This document shows positions 24,286 through 32,480 of a stretch of DNA of 34,122 nucleotides, one piece after another. Each line of letters begins with the position of its first letter. Position 1 is the first letter of the stretch. A model generated the notes under the pieces. That model saw only the letters and a list, made by a program, of their open reading frames with translations, was not told the DNA's origin and made no database searches. The DNA is from an uncultured Actinomycetes bacterium (lineage in GTDB: Bacteria; Actinomycetota; Thermoleophilia; RBG-16-64-13): the NCBI GenBank assembly GCA_903873715.1, contig CAIQPS010000132.1, forward strand, positions 1 to 34,122, in the 5' to 3' direction. Both the position numbers and the translations under genes were made by a program.

Positions 24286-26250
24286 ATGGAATCGGGAACT
24301 GACAGGCTGCTCGTCTGCATAGGTCCCAGCCCCACGTCGGCCAAGGTCATCCGGACGGCCGCGCGGATGGCGGCCTCCCTGGGCGTCCCCTGGACGGCCG
24401 CCTCGGTGGAGACGGGCCGTACGCGCGCACTCAGCGCAGGCGCCCGGGACGCCCTGCTCGAGAACATCACCCTCGCAGAACGGTCCGGCGCTGAGACCGT
24501 GACCCTCTCGGGCTACGACGTTGCCGACGAGATCCTGGCGTACGCCCGGGCCCACTCCGTCGGCCGCATCATCATCGGGAAGTCCAGGGAGCGCGGCTGG
24601 GAGGCCCTGGTCCGCGGCACCATCGTCGACAGGCTTCTGCGGGCGAGCGGGGACATCGATATCTACGTGGTGCAGGGGGCCGCCGAACCCAGACCGGCGC
24701 CGCAGGCCTCCGGCCGGCGGCGCCCAGACCGGCGCGGCTACCTCATCGCCCTGGCCGCGGTCATCGCCGCGTCGCTGGTGGCCTGGCTGCTTCACAGGGC
24801 GGGTCTCTCCGAGGCGAACCAGTCGGTGGTGTTCATCCTTGCCGTCATCGCCGCCGCGATCTGGGGCGGACTGGGGCCGGGGATAGCCGCCGCGGTCCTC
24901 TCCGTGCTCGCGTTCGACTACTTCTTCGTGCCCCCGTACCTGACCCTCGCCGTCGGGGACGTGCAGTACGTGGTGACCCTGCTCGTGCTCGCGGTCGTGG
25001 CTCTGCTCGTCGGGACGCTGGCCGCGAGGCTGCGAAGGCAGGTGGAGACGGCCCGCATGCGAGAGCGGCGCCTCGAGTCGCTGTACCGGCTCAGCGAGGC
25101 CCTTTCCGGAGCGTCCGGTGTGAGTGCCCTCGCCCTCGCCGCCGAACGGGAGCTGGCCGGCATATTCGAATCACCCGTGGCGGTGTACGTCCCGGGCGAG
25201 GACGGCGCGCTTGGACTCGCGCGCGCGCCGGAGCCGCAGAGCGGTCCGCGAGAGCCGGAAGCCGCCGCTTGGGCGTTCGCCAACGGCATGGTGGCCGGCG
25301 ATGGGGCCGGAGCCTTCCCTTCCGCCGGCGCTCTCTACGTCCCGATGGGCACCGCCCACGGGACGATCGGGGTCCTCGCGGTGAAATCGCCCAGGGCCGG
25401 GGCCCTTGCTTCGCCGGAGAACCGGCAACTGCTCGCCACGGCGGCCACCCAGATCGCGACGGCCATAGAGCGCGAGTTCCTGGCGGTGCGCACCCGAGCC
25501 TCGGCCCTCGAGGCGGAGACCGAGCGCATGCGGAGTTCGCTGCTCAGTTCCGTGTCCCACGACCTGAGGACGCCTCTCGCGGTGATAGCCGGCACCACCG
25601 GCACGCTCCTGGGGCTCGGCGAGGGTGCTGACCCTTCCACCCGGCAGCAGTTGCTCACGGAGGTGTCCGAAGAATCCGACCGCCTGGCCCGCCTGGTCGA
25701 GAACCTGCTCGCGATGACCCGCCTGGATTCTGGGCGGATCACTCCCGCGAAGGAATGGTTCCCCCTGGAAGACGTAATCGGGTCGGCGCTTGGGCGCTTG
25801 AAGAAGCAGGCGCGGGGCCGGAAGATCGACAAACACATCCCCGCGGACCTCCCGCCGGTGCCGCTCGACGGGGTCATGATCGAGCAGGTGCTCTTCAATC
25901 TCGTCGACAACGCTCTCAAATACTCGCCCGTCGATGCGCCGGTGGAGATCTCGGTGTCGGCGGGGGCGGACGAGGTGGTCATCGAGGTGGCCGACCGTGG
26001 TCCCGGCCTGGCCGCGAACGAGACCCGCGCGGTGTTCGAGAAGCTCTATAGGGGGACGGCGGCCGCCGGGAACGCGCGCGGAGCCGGGTTGGGGTTGGCC
26101 ATAGCCCAAGCCATCGTCCAGGTGCATGGCGGGAGGATCTGGGCGGCCAACCGCCCGGGAGGCGGTGCGGTGTTCACGTTCACCCTGCCGCTCGGGGCCC
26201 CTCCGGCCGACCTGGGGGCCTTCGACGACGGTCCGCTCGAGGAGGAGTGA
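24286..26250 (+). CDS. KdpD-like sensor kinase lacking the N-terminal KdpD domain
   Basis: A 654-residue membrane histidine kinase against about 890 for full KdpD. It begins directly with the USP-like domain (7-130, RIIIGKSRERGWEALVRG), then the four-helix DUF4118 membrane block (152-248), a GAF-like region (about 270-395), His425 in SSVSHDLRTPLAV, and an ATPase domain (N box VLFNLVDNALKYS, G boxes VADRGPGLA and GAGLGLA). The N-terminal ATP-binding KdpD domain (GxxPGVGKT) is absent and is not encoded upstream, because the transporter gene diverges there. ATG 24286 has no SD but a TANNNT 7 nt upstream. It likely senses K+ or turgor and controls the transporter next to it. The kdpE-like gene overlaps its stop. 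Confidence 0.9.
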   Translation: MESGTDRLLVCIGPSPTSAKVIRTAARMAASLGVPWTAASVETGRTRALSAGARDALLENITLAERSGAETVTLSGYDVADEILAYARAHSVGRIIIGKSRERGWEALVRGTIVDRLLRASGDIDIYVVQGAAEPRPAPQASGRRRPDRRGYLIALAAVIAASLVAWLLHRAGLSEANQSVVFILAVIAAAIWGGLGPGIAAAVLSVLAFDYFFVPPYLTLAVGDVQYVVTLLVLAVVALLVGTLAARLRRQVETARMRERRLESLYRLSEALSGASGVSALALAAERELAGIFESPVAVYVPGEDGALGLARAPEPQSGPREPEAAAWAFANGMVAGDGAGAFPSAGALYVPMGTAHGTIGVLAVKSPRAGALASPENRQLLATAATQIATAIEREFLAVRTRASALEAETERMRSSLLSSVSHDLRTPLAVIAGTTGTLLGLGEGADPSTRQQLLTEVSEESDRLARLVENLLAMTRLDSGRITPAKEWFPLEDVIGSALGRLKKQARGRKIDKHIPADLPPVPLDGVMIEQVLFNLVDNALKYSPVDAPVEISVSAGADEVVIEVADRGPGLAANETRAVFEKLYRGTAAAGNARGAGLGLAIAQAIVQVHGGRIWAANRPGGGAVFTFTLPLGAPPADLGAFDDGPLEEE

Positions 26251-26966
26251 TGACGAACGATCAGGGCGTCCCATCCAACGTGCTCGTGATCGAGGACGAC
26301 GTGCCGATGCGCCGTTTCCTGCGGGCGGCCCTGGAGAACGAGGGCTACCGGGTGACCGAGGCAGGCAAGGCGCGGGAGGGCATGACCATGATCCTCGGCC
26401 ATCCCCCCGACCTCATCCTGCTCGACCTGGGCCTGCCGGACGCCGACGGCATGACCGTCCTCCGCCGGGTGCGCGAATGGTCGCAGGTACCGGTGCTCGT
26501 GCTGTCTGCCCGCGGGCAGGAGTATGACAAGGTCGAGGCGCTCAACGAGGGCGCGGACGACTATCTCACCAAGCCGTTCGGGGTCCCCGAGTTGCTCGCC
26601 CGGGTCCGCGTAGCCCTGCGGCATTCGGCGCGCATCAAAGCAGGGGCCGGAGAGGGCGCCGCCCGGTTCGAGTCCGGCGACCTTACCGTCGACCTGGGGG
26701 CCCGGCGGGTGACCGCCAAGGGCGCCGACGTCCATCTGACCCGGACGGAATACCGCCTGCTCGCCCTGTTCGTGCGGAACGCCGGAAAGGTGTTGACGCA
26801 CCGCTACCTGCTGCAGGAGGTCTGGGGGCCGGGCTGCGAGTTGCAGACCCACTACCCGCGGATGTACGTGGCGGCCTTGCGGCGTAAGCTGGAGGAAGAC
26901 CCGGCCGACCCGAAGTATCTGCTCACCGAGCAAGGGGTGGGCTACCGGTTCACCGAGGGGACCTAG
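26250..26966 (+). CDS. kdpE: KdpE-like response regulator (OmpR/PhoB class)
   Basis: A 238-residue DNA-binding regulator. The receiver domain has VIEDDVPMR, phosphoacceptor Asp59 (LILLDLGLPD) and LTKPFGVPELLARVR. The winged helix at the C-terminus contains LTRTEYRLLALFVRNAGKVL-type residues and ends GVGYRF, typical of KdpE. ATG 26250 shares its A with the kdpD-like TGA stop, with AGGAGG 4 nt upstream. No KdpFABC genes are in view, so its likely local target is the divergent KimA-like gene. Confidence 0.92.
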   Translation: MTNDQGVPSNVLVIEDDVPMRRFLRAALENEGYRVTEAGKAREGMTMILGHPPDLILLDLGLPDADGMTVLRRVREWSQVPVLVLSARGQEYDKVEALNEGADDYLTKPFGVPELLARVRVALRHSARIKAGAGEGAARFESGDLTVDLGARRVTAKGADVHLTRTEYRLLALFVRNAGKVLTHRYLLQEVWGPGCELQTHYPRMYVAALRRKLEEDPADPKYLLTEQGVGYRFTEGT

Positions 26967-26974
26967 GAGGGAGC

Positions 26975-27262
26975 ATGCCCGCATACGTCTTCGCCAACAT
27001 CCGAGTGGACGAGCCCATCGCCTACCAGCGGTACGTCCAGTTGGTCCCCGGGACGATAGAGAAGTACGGCGGGCGCTACCTGGCCAGAGGGGGACGCGTC
27101 GAGGTCCTCGAGGGCGACACGCAGCCGGGGCGCACCATCATCATCGAGTTCCCCACCTTCGAGGATGCCCAGCGCTGGTACACCTCGCCCGAGTACTGTG
27201 CGGCCAAAGACGTCCGTCACGCCTGCGCCCGCGCGGACCTGGTGATCATCGACGGGGTCTGA
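26975..27262 (+). CDS. DUF1330 family protein
   Basis: A 95-residue dimeric alpha-beta-barrel-type protein of the DUF1330 family: PAYVFANIRVDEPIAYQRY at the N-terminus, KYGGRYLARGG in the middle and EFPTFEDAQRWYTSPEY near the C-terminus. Function unknown; relatives include possible small monooxygenases or binding proteins. AGGAGG lies just upstream of ATG 26975 and the gap to the kdpE-like gene is 8 bp, so it is probably co-transcribed with the kinase and regulator. Confidence 0.88.
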   Translation: MPAYVFANIRVDEPIAYQRYVQLVPGTIEKYGGRYLARGGRVEVLEGDTQPGRTIIIEFPTFEDAQRWYTSPEYCAAKDVRHACARADLVIIDGV

Positions 27263-27296
27263 AGGCCGGCGGCACGCCCGGCCGCGCCGGCGAGCG

Positions 27297-27314
27297 GCGG
27301 CGCCGCGGCGCCGC
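27297..27314. repeat. 18-bp perfect palindrome downstream of the DUF1330 gene
   Basis: GCGGCGCCGCGGCGCCGC is its own reverse complement. It lies in a very GC-rich stretch 35 bp after the DUF1330 stop. It could fold into a hairpin that ends the kdpDE message, though no T-run follows, or be a protein site upstream of the ornithine carbamoyltransferase gene. Confidence 0.5.
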
Positions 27315-27371
27315 ACCCCGTGCGGAACGCCCGCCGGCGCTCACGCCATCTCTGCTGACGGCCCGGCGGTG

Positions 27372-27403
27372 GTGACTATCCCGGCGCGGGCTGGCACTAT
27401 AGG
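27372..27403 (+). promoter_or_regulatory. Candidate promoter of the ornithine carbamoyltransferase gene
   Basis: GTGACT at 27372-27377 and CACTAT at 27395-27400 are 17 bp apart; a TATAGG at 27398-27403 is an alternative -10 with a 20-bp spacer. The start codon at 27461 would have a leader of about 50 nt. Confidence 0.35.
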
Positions 27404-27460
27404 AGACGGACCTCACGGGCGGCGGGACGTCCCGCCGGCCCGGACCAGGAAGGGGAGACC

Positions 27461-28471
27461 ATGGGACACGATCTGCGCGGGCGCAATTTTCTCAAGCTGC
27501 TTGACTTCACGCCGGATGAGATCCGCTACCTGCTGGACCTCTCGGCTGAGCTGAAGCGCGCCAAGCGCGCCGGCCGGGAGCAGCAGCGCTTGCGCGGCAA
27601 GAACATAGCCCTGATCTTCGAGAAGTCCTCCACCCGCACGCGGACGGCCTTCGAGGTCGCCGCGTACGACCAGGGCGCCCACGTCACCTACCTGGATCCG
27701 TCGGGCTCTCAGATGGGCCACAAGGAATCGGCGAAGGACACGGCCCGGGTGCTCGGTCGCATCTACGACGGCATCGAATACCGGGGGTTCTCCCAGCAGA
27801 CGGTGGAGACCCTGGGCGCCTACGCCGGCGTCCCGGTGTGGAACGGCCTCACCGACGAGTTCCATCCCACACAGGTCCTGGCGGACGTCCTCACCATGCA
27901 GGAGCACTCGGACAAACCGCTCGGGCAGATCTCGTTCTGCTACCTGGGCGACGCCCGGAACAACATGGGCAACTCGTTGATGGTGGGCGGCTGCAAGCTC
28001 GGTATGGACGTCCGGCTGTGCGCGCCCGCGGACCTGTGGCCGTCGGAAGACCTGGTCGCCACCTGCCGGAGCATCGCAGCGGAGACGGGCGCGCGGCTGA
28101 CGCTCACGGAGAGCGTCCCGGAAGGGGTCGCCGGCGTGGACTTCCTCTACACGGACGTGTGGGTCTCGATGGGCGAGGACCCCTCGGTGTGGGAATCGCG
28201 CATCCGCGCACTCAAGCCCTACCAGGTCAACATGGACGTGGTCCGCCTCACCGGCAACCCGGACGTGCGGTTCCTGCATTGTCTGCCGGCCTTCCACAAC
28301 CGTGAGACCAAGATGGGCGAGGACATCTTCCGCCGCTTCGGCCTCGACGGGATGGAAGTGACGGAAGACGTGTTCGAATCCGCGCACTCGATCGTGTTCG
28401 ACGAGTCGGAGAACCGCATGCACACCATCAAGGCGGTCATGGTCGCGACCATGGCGGGCGCGGCCTCGTAG
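27461..28471 (+). CDS. argF: Ornithine carbamoyltransferase
   Basis: A 336-residue cytoplasmic enzyme making citrulline from ornithine and carbamoyl phosphate, either for arginine synthesis or, in reverse, for arginine breakdown. The carbamoyl-phosphate loop [10 protein letters not shown] (from residue 56), HPTQ (135-138), the ornithine-side DVWVSMGE and HCLPAFH are all present. Full length for the family. ATG 27461 has AGGGGAG upstream. No other arginine genes are nearby, so anabolic versus catabolic use cannot be settled here. Intact and conventional. Confidence 0.95.
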   Translation: MGHDLRGRNFLKLLDFTPDEIRYLLDLSAELKRAKRAGREQQRLRGKNIALIFEKSSTRTRTAFEVAAYDQGAHVTYLDPSGSQMGHKESAKDTARVLGRIYDGIEYRGFSQQTVETLGAYAGVPVWNGLTDEFHPTQVLADVLTMQEHSDKPLGQISFCYLGDARNNMGNSLMVGGCKLGMDVRLCAPADLWPSEDLVATCRSIAAETGARLTLTESVPEGVAGVDFLYTDVWVSMGEDPSVWESRIRALKPYQVNMDVVRLTGNPDVRFLHCLPAFHNRETKMGEDIFRRFGLDGMEVTEDVFESAHSIVFDESENRMHTIKAVMVATMAGAAS

Positions 28472-28500
28472 CGGCGCCGGCGGTCCGGCGGTCCGGCTAC
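28468..28500. terminator. Short inverted repeat between the convergent argF and epimerase stops
   Basis: GTAGC at 28468-28472 pairs with GCTAC at 28496-28500 around a GC-rich interior containing repeated GGCGGTCC units. The arms include the TAG stop codons of the two convergent genes. A weak bidirectional terminator is possible. Confidence 0.35.
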
Positions 28501-29480
28501 AGCATCCCGTTCTTGCGGAACCAGCGGACGGCGTCCTCGACGGTCTCCCGGAAGGGGCGGGGCTGGTAGCCCAGTTCCCGCGCCGCCTTCTCGTTGTCCA
28601 TCTCGCAGCCTGACGAGATCGTGTCGAGGCTGTACTTCGTGAACAGCGGTTTCTCCCGGATGGCCCAGTAGTAGGCCGGGAACAGGAAGCTGATGGACTT
28701 GAGCAGGCCTATGGGCACCTTCATGCGGGGCGCCGGGGTGCCGGTCACGGCCTCGATGGTCTGCAGCAGGTCCTTCACCGTGACGTTGTTGCCCGCCAGG
28801 ATGTAGCCGGACCCCCGGGTGCCCCTTGCCGCCGCTGCCAGCATGCCCGCGGCCACGTCGCGCACGTCCACGAAGTTGTAGGCCCCGTCGACGAACGCGG
28901 GGATGCGCCCGCGGGTGGCCTGGAGTATCAGTTCTCCCATCGGCGAGGGCCGGAAGTCGTAGGGCCCGAGGATCCCGGTGGGGTGGACCATGACGGCGTC
29001 CAGGCCCTCGGCCGCCGCCTGGCGGACCAGCAGGGTGGCCTCCGCCTTGCTCTTGTCGTAGGAGCCCGTCGACCGGGCCGGGTCCACCGGGGTCTCCTCG
29101 TCGATGCAACCGCCGCCCGGGGGCACCGCGAACGCGTGTATCGAACTGCAGTACACCAGCCGCCGCACGCCGGTCTCCCGCGCCGCCGCGAGCACGTTAC
29201 GGGTGCCTTCGACGTTGATCTCCCGGAGACGGGCCAATCCTCCCCGGGTGATGGAGACCATGCCGGCCACGTGGTACACGGTGTCCGCACCGGTGAAGGC
29301 GGCGGCCAGGGACGCCGGGTCGTTGATGTCGCCGTGGACGATCTCGGTATCCAGACCGGCGAGGGAGAGGGGGTCGGACGTGGGCCGCAGGAGAGAACGC
29401 ACGGGGCCTTCGCCGGCGTCCAGGAGCGCGCGCACCAGAACATTGCCCATGAAGCCCGCTGCCCCTGTCACGACGAGCAT
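28497..29480 (-). CDS. NAD(P)-dependent epimerase/dehydratase-family (extended SDR) protein
   Basis: A 327-residue Rossmann protein similar to dihydroflavonol-reductase-like and nucleotide-sugar epimerase-like extended SDRs. It has the N-terminal TGAAGFMG, DINDPASL, YHVAGMVS and the catalytic pair YDKSK. Near the C-terminus there is a hydrophobic stretch (LLKSISFLFPAYYWAI) that could touch the membrane. The substrate cannot be predicted; hopanoid or sterol-like and sugar-nucleotide relatives are both possible. ATG 29480 is selected with GGGGG 6 nt upstream, where the Rossmann strand begins. It is divergent from the protease-like lipoprotein gene. Confidence 0.88.
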   Translation of the reverse strand: MLVVTGAAGFMGNVLVRALLDAGEGPVRSLLRPTSDPLSLAGLDTEIVHGDINDPASLAAAFTGADTVYHVAGMVSITRGGLARLREINVEGTRNVLAAARETGVRRLVYCSSIHAFAVPPGGGCIDEETPVDPARSTGSYDKSKAEATLLVRQAAAEGLDAVMVHPTGILGPYDFRPSPMGELILQATRGRIPAFVDGAYNFVDVRDVAAGMLAAAARGTRGSGYILAGNNVTVKDLLQTIEAVTGTPAPRMKVPIGLLKSISFLFPAYYWAIREKPLFTKYSLDTISSGCEMDNEKAARELGYQPRPFRETVEDAVRWFRKNGML

Positions 29481-29543
29481 CGCCGTCCCCCTTTTCCGCG
29501 ACCCGACTGTCGACCGTCCCCGATGATACAACCGGGCACGCTG

Positions 29544-29549
29544 TACAAT
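29544..29549 (+). promoter_or_regulatory. Candidate -10 element for a leaderless lipoprotein message
   Basis: TACAAT lies 6 nt before the ATG at 29556, which lacks an SD sequence. The spacing fits transcription starting at or next to the start codon. Confidence 0.5.
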
Positions 29550-29555
29550 CGGCCG

Positions 29556-30470
29556 ATGAAACGCGCCTCCTGGCCTCTTTTCAAGCTGGCGTTGGCCCTG
29601 GCGCTCGTGGCCTTCGTCCTCTCAGCCGTCCTCGGTGGCTGCACGCTGAGGCCGTCCTCTCCCCGCGCGACCTCCACCGTCACGACGCTGTCGGCGTCCA
29701 CCACGGTCGCGGAGAGCACCACGACCACCAAGCCGGTCAAGCGGCCCACCAGCACGTCCGACTGGCGCAGCACCACGACCGTCTCCGAGTCGACGAGCAC
29801 CACGTCGGGGGAAGCGCATCCCACCACGGGCGACGCCAAGGCCATCGCCGCGGGGTTCAAGTCGAGCGTCGTCCTGGTCACGGCCATCGCCGAGACCAAC
29901 GCCACCGGATACTTTCAACTGCAGGGCACCGGGGTGGTGTTCGAGCAGTCCGGTTCCTACGCTTACATTGTCACCAACAACCACGTGATAGAGCGCACCG
30001 ACGGCAAGGCATCCACCCGCATCCGGGTCACGCTGCCGTCGGGCTCGACGGTCACGGGCACGCTCATCGGGCGGGACTCCAGTTGCGACCTGGCGGTGCT
30101 GCGGGTGAAGTCCAAACGGGTGGTGGCGGCCACGTTCCGCACCGACCTGTCGGAACTGCGGGAGGGCGACTTCGTCGTGGCCATCGGGAAGCCGAAGATG
30201 CTCAAGCACCCGGTGGTGAGCGGCAACGTCATCCGCATGGGGCCCGCGTCCCAGATCGTGCAGTTGGACGAGACCCTCTCGGGCATCGAGGACGTGATCG
30301 ACAGCTCCGCCCCGGTGGTGGAGGGGTTCTCGGGCGGGCCTCTGCTCGACTACAAGGGCAGGGTGATCGGCATCAACATGGCCAAACTGGTAGACCATCC
30401 TGGCGACATCTCGTTGCCGGCCGATTTCGTCATGGAAGTGGCGCAGCGGTTGTTGGACGCTGCCAAGTAG
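29556..30470 (+). CDS. Trypsin-like serine protease lipoprotein without PDZ domain
   Basis: A 304-residue exported protein. Residues 1-29 are a lipoprotein signal with lipobox VLGGC (Cys29). A Thr/Ser-rich linker runs to about residue 92. The rest is a trypsin-like (S1C-type) domain with the full triad: His143 (TNNHVIE), Asp178 (SCDLAVL) and Ser259 (GFSGGPLL). It lacks the PDZ domain of HtrA/DegP proteases, so regulation must differ. It probably acts at the outer face of the cytoplasmic membrane in protein quality control or cleavage of a specific target. The next gene follows after a hairpin and 42 bp. Confidence 0.92.
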   Translation: MKRASWPLFKLALALALVAFVLSAVLGGCTLRPSSPRATSTVTTLSASTTVAESTTTTKPVKRPTSTSDWRSTTTVSESTSTTSGEAHPTTGDAKAIAAGFKSSVVLVTAIAETNATGYFQLQGTGVVFEQSGSYAYIVTNNHVIERTDGKASTRIRVTLPSGSTVTGTLIGRDSSCDLAVLRVKSKRVVAATFRTDLSELREGDFVVAIGKPKMLKHPVVSGNVIRMGPASQIVQLDETLSGIEDVIDSSAPVVEGFSGGPLLDYKGRVIGINMAKLVDHPGDISLPADFVMEVAQRLLDAAK

Positions 30471-30473
30471 TGA

Positions 30474-30494
30474 GCGCCCGGCTGCGCCGGGCGC
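30474..30494 (+). terminator. Hairpin after the protease gene
   Basis: A perfect 8-bp stem pairs GCGCCCGG (30474-30481) with CCGGGCGC (30487-30494) around a 5-nt loop, just after the TAG at 30468-30470. No T-run follows; partial terminator or 3' stabiliser. Confidence 0.6.
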
Positions 30495-30512
30495 CGGAAC
30501 TAGGGGGGAGAC

Positions 30513-30923
30513 ATGCGTTACGTAGCCATCTGGTTCGCGGCGTTCTTCGGGCTGAGCGCTCTGGACGCGCTCTGGCACTTCGGCATCTTCGGGTGGGCGT
30601 ACGGCCCGGGATTCCGGCTGGTGGCCAAGACGAAAGACGGCAAGCGGGCGCTGGAGCCCATACCGGGGCTCGTCTCGCAGATCCTGGTGGTCAGCGCGCT
30701 CATGGTGCTGGCCGTCCTCAGCGTGCGGGCCGGCCAGGGCTACCCGCTCAACCTGCTGGTGGGAGCCATGGGCGGGGTGCTGGGCATCAGCGTCTACGGA
30801 CTGGTGAACCAGGCGCTCATCAAGGACTGGGGATGGCGGCTCACCCTGCTCGAAGTGGTGTGGGGGCCCATCATCGGGGCGGTGGCCGGGCTCTTCATCG
30901 GGTGGCTCTACCGGGCGATATAA
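30513..30923 (+). CDS. DUF2177-like small membrane protein
   Basis: A 136-residue protein with four likely membrane helices (about 3-22, 52-72, 78-98 and 112-134). The N-terminal segment GLSALDALWHFGI and the C-terminal WGWRLTLLEVVWGPIIGAVAGL resemble DUF2177 proteins, whose function is unknown. ATG 30513 has AGGGGGGAG upstream. Its stop codon lies inside a TATAAT sequence that may be the -10 of the next gene. Confidence 0.8.
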   Translation: MRYVAIWFAAFFGLSALDALWHFGIFGWAYGPGFRLVAKTKDGKRALEPIPGLVSQILVVSALMVLAVLSVRAGQGYPLNLLVGAMGGVLGISVYGLVNQALIKDWGWRLTLLEVVWGPIIGAVAGLFIGWLYRAI

Positions 30924-30924
30924 T
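30919..30924 (+). promoter_or_regulatory. Candidate -10 element for the DUF1385 gene
   Basis: A perfect TATAAT lies 8 nt before the ATG at 30933, and no SD precedes that ATG. The element overlaps the TAA stop of the upstream gene. A weak TTCATC about 19 bp upstream is the only -35-like match. Confidence 0.5.
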
Positions 30925-30932
30925 CGCCCTGT

Positions 30933-31745
30933 ATGACTGGCGCGGCAGAACCTCCCGTTCGCGTCGGGGGCATGGCCTTCGGCAACGGGGTCCTCATGCG
31001 CGGCCCTCACTACTGGGCCTGGGCCACTGAGGACCGAGAGGTCGCCCACGCTCCCGTGCGCTCCCTGCTCCACCGCGGTCGTATCGCCCGCATCCCCATC
31101 CTTCGCTCTGTCATCACGTTGGCCGAGATGGTCGTGCTCATGGTGTCGGTCCACCGTCGTAACGGGGCCCGGAGGGGTGCCCGCTTCGCCGCGTTCCTCC
31201 TGGGGGCCCTCGCCCTGGACATGGGCCTGGGATTCCTGCTGGTGTACCTCATCCCCAACGAACTCGCCGGCAACATCGTCTCAGGCGTCCTGATCTTTAT
31301 CCTGGGTATCCTGGCGATGCGGCTGGGTCTGGGCCGTGCCGTGTGGCGGTACCACGGGGCGGAGCACAAAGCAGTCAACGCGTATGAAGGCGGGGCCGAT
31401 CTGGAAGACCTCGAGCAGGTCGCCCGCTACAGCCGGGTGCACGACCGGTGCGGCACCAATCTCGCGGTCATCGCGCTGCTCATGAGCCTCGTGAGCTACC
31501 TCGTGCTGCAGTACCTACCGCTGGTGCTGGGCGGGGTCTACTCGCTCCTCGTGATCGCCGTGGCCCTCGAGTTCTTCCGTCTCATAGGCCGCAAGCCCAC
31601 CTCTCGGGCGAGCAGGGCGTTCCTCGCGGGCGGCCGGGCGCTCCAACGCTCCATCACCACCGCCGAGCCGGGCCCCGAACATCTCAAGCTCGCGTGCGAC
31701 GCGCTGCGCTGCGTGCTCGACCTGGAGGCCGGTATCCGTCAGTAG
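30933..31745 (+). CDS. DUF1385 family membrane protein
   Basis: A 270-residue protein with the DUF1385 signatures: GGMAFGNGVLMRGP near the N-terminus, WRYHGAEHKAVNAYE in the middle and HDRCGTNL shortly after. It has about four membrane helices (pairs near 90-130 and 175-210). The HGAEHK and RCGTN blocks suggest a metal or catalytic site at the membrane face. Function unknown, though the family is widely kept in Actinomycetota and Firmicutes. In other genomes it often neighbours translation genes (prfA, rpmE), which are not seen here. Confidence 0.92.
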   Translation: MTGAAEPPVRVGGMAFGNGVLMRGPHYWAWATEDREVAHAPVRSLLHRGRIARIPILRSVITLAEMVVLMVSVHRRNGARRGARFAAFLLGALALDMGLGFLLVYLIPNELAGNIVSGVLIFILGILAMRLGLGRAVWRYHGAEHKAVNAYEGGADLEDLEQVARYSRVHDRCGTNLAVIALLMSLVSYLVLQYLPLVLGGVYSLLVIAVALEFFRLIGRKPTSRASRAFLAGGRALQRSITTAEPGPEHLKLACDALRCVLDLEAGIRQ

Positions 31746-31798
31746 TCCCCGGTCCCGCTCGCCCGTCTCCGTGCCGGACACGTAGGCCGGCCGCCCCG

Positions 31799-32470
31799 TC
31801 AGAGAGCGCGCGCCTTGGCCACCAGGTCCTGGCAGATACGGACACCCTCCATGGCATCCGTGCTCCACGAATCGGCCCCCGCGTACTGGCACACTCTGCC
31901 GTCGATAACCGACCCACCCAAGACGATCGGCGGCCGGTAGCCGAGCCTCTTCTCCTGGTCCCGGAGCAGCTCCACGGTGGCCTTCATGCTCTCGAAGGCC
32001 AGCATGATGAGCCCCGACATGCACACCACGTCCGGGTGATGCCGTTCGGTCTCCGCCAGGAACCGCTCCGGCGGCACGTCCACGCCCAGGTCGATCACCT
32101 TGAACTCGAACCCGCGCAGCGACGTCGAGAACATGTTCTTGCCGATGTCGTGGATGTCTCCGGCCACGGTCCCGAGCAGGATGGTGCCCGCCTGGGTGGC
32201 CCCGGCGGAGCCCAGGTCGGCGCGCTCGTCCGGCTGCTGCACGAGGTCGAGGACCTCCTTGAACAGCTCGCCCGCCATGATCAGCCCGGAGATGAAGTAT
32301 TCCTGCCGCTCATAGCGCTCGCCCACCACCTTGAGTGCCTGCTGGCAGGCGTTGAGGATGGACATGGGGGCGACGCGGCCCTGCTCCACCAATCTGTGGG
32401 TGAGATCGAGCGTGCGGTCCTCGTCCAACTCGATCATCGCCGACCGCAGTTCTTCGAGCGTCGTGGCCAC
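31799..32470 (-). CDS. Corrinoid methyl-transfer protein, divergent paralogue
   Basis: A 223-residue full-length corrinoid protein. The N-terminal helical cap (1-90) is followed by the cobalamin domain with GDIHDIGKN (His107), CMSGLIMLAFESMKATVE and IVLGGSVID. It is clearly more distant from copies A and B than they are from each other. GTG 32470 has GGAGGG 5 nt upstream, located just past the end of the GntR-type regulator gene, so the two form an operon. It probably accepts methyl groups from a different methyltransferase, or is controlled separately. No methyltransferase follows it within the window on this strand. Confidence 0.94.
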   Translation of the reverse strand: MATTLEELRSAMIELDEDRTLDLTHRLVEQGRVAPMSILNACQQALKVVGERYERQEYFISGLIMAGELFKEVLDLVQQPDERADLGSAGATQAGTILLGTVAGDIHDIGKNMFSTSLRGFEFKVIDLGVDVPPERFLAETERHHPDVVCMSGLIMLAFESMKATVELLRDQEKRLGYRPPIVLGGSVIDGRVCQYAGADSWSTDAMEGVRICQDLVAKARAL

Positions 32471-32480
32471 TCGTGCCCTC

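Noticed and set aside
24076-24795. Upstream extension of the KimA-like protein by 240 residues
   Set aside because: It would run antisense through the start of the kdpD-like gene and has no homology; KimA proteins begin near the chosen ATG.
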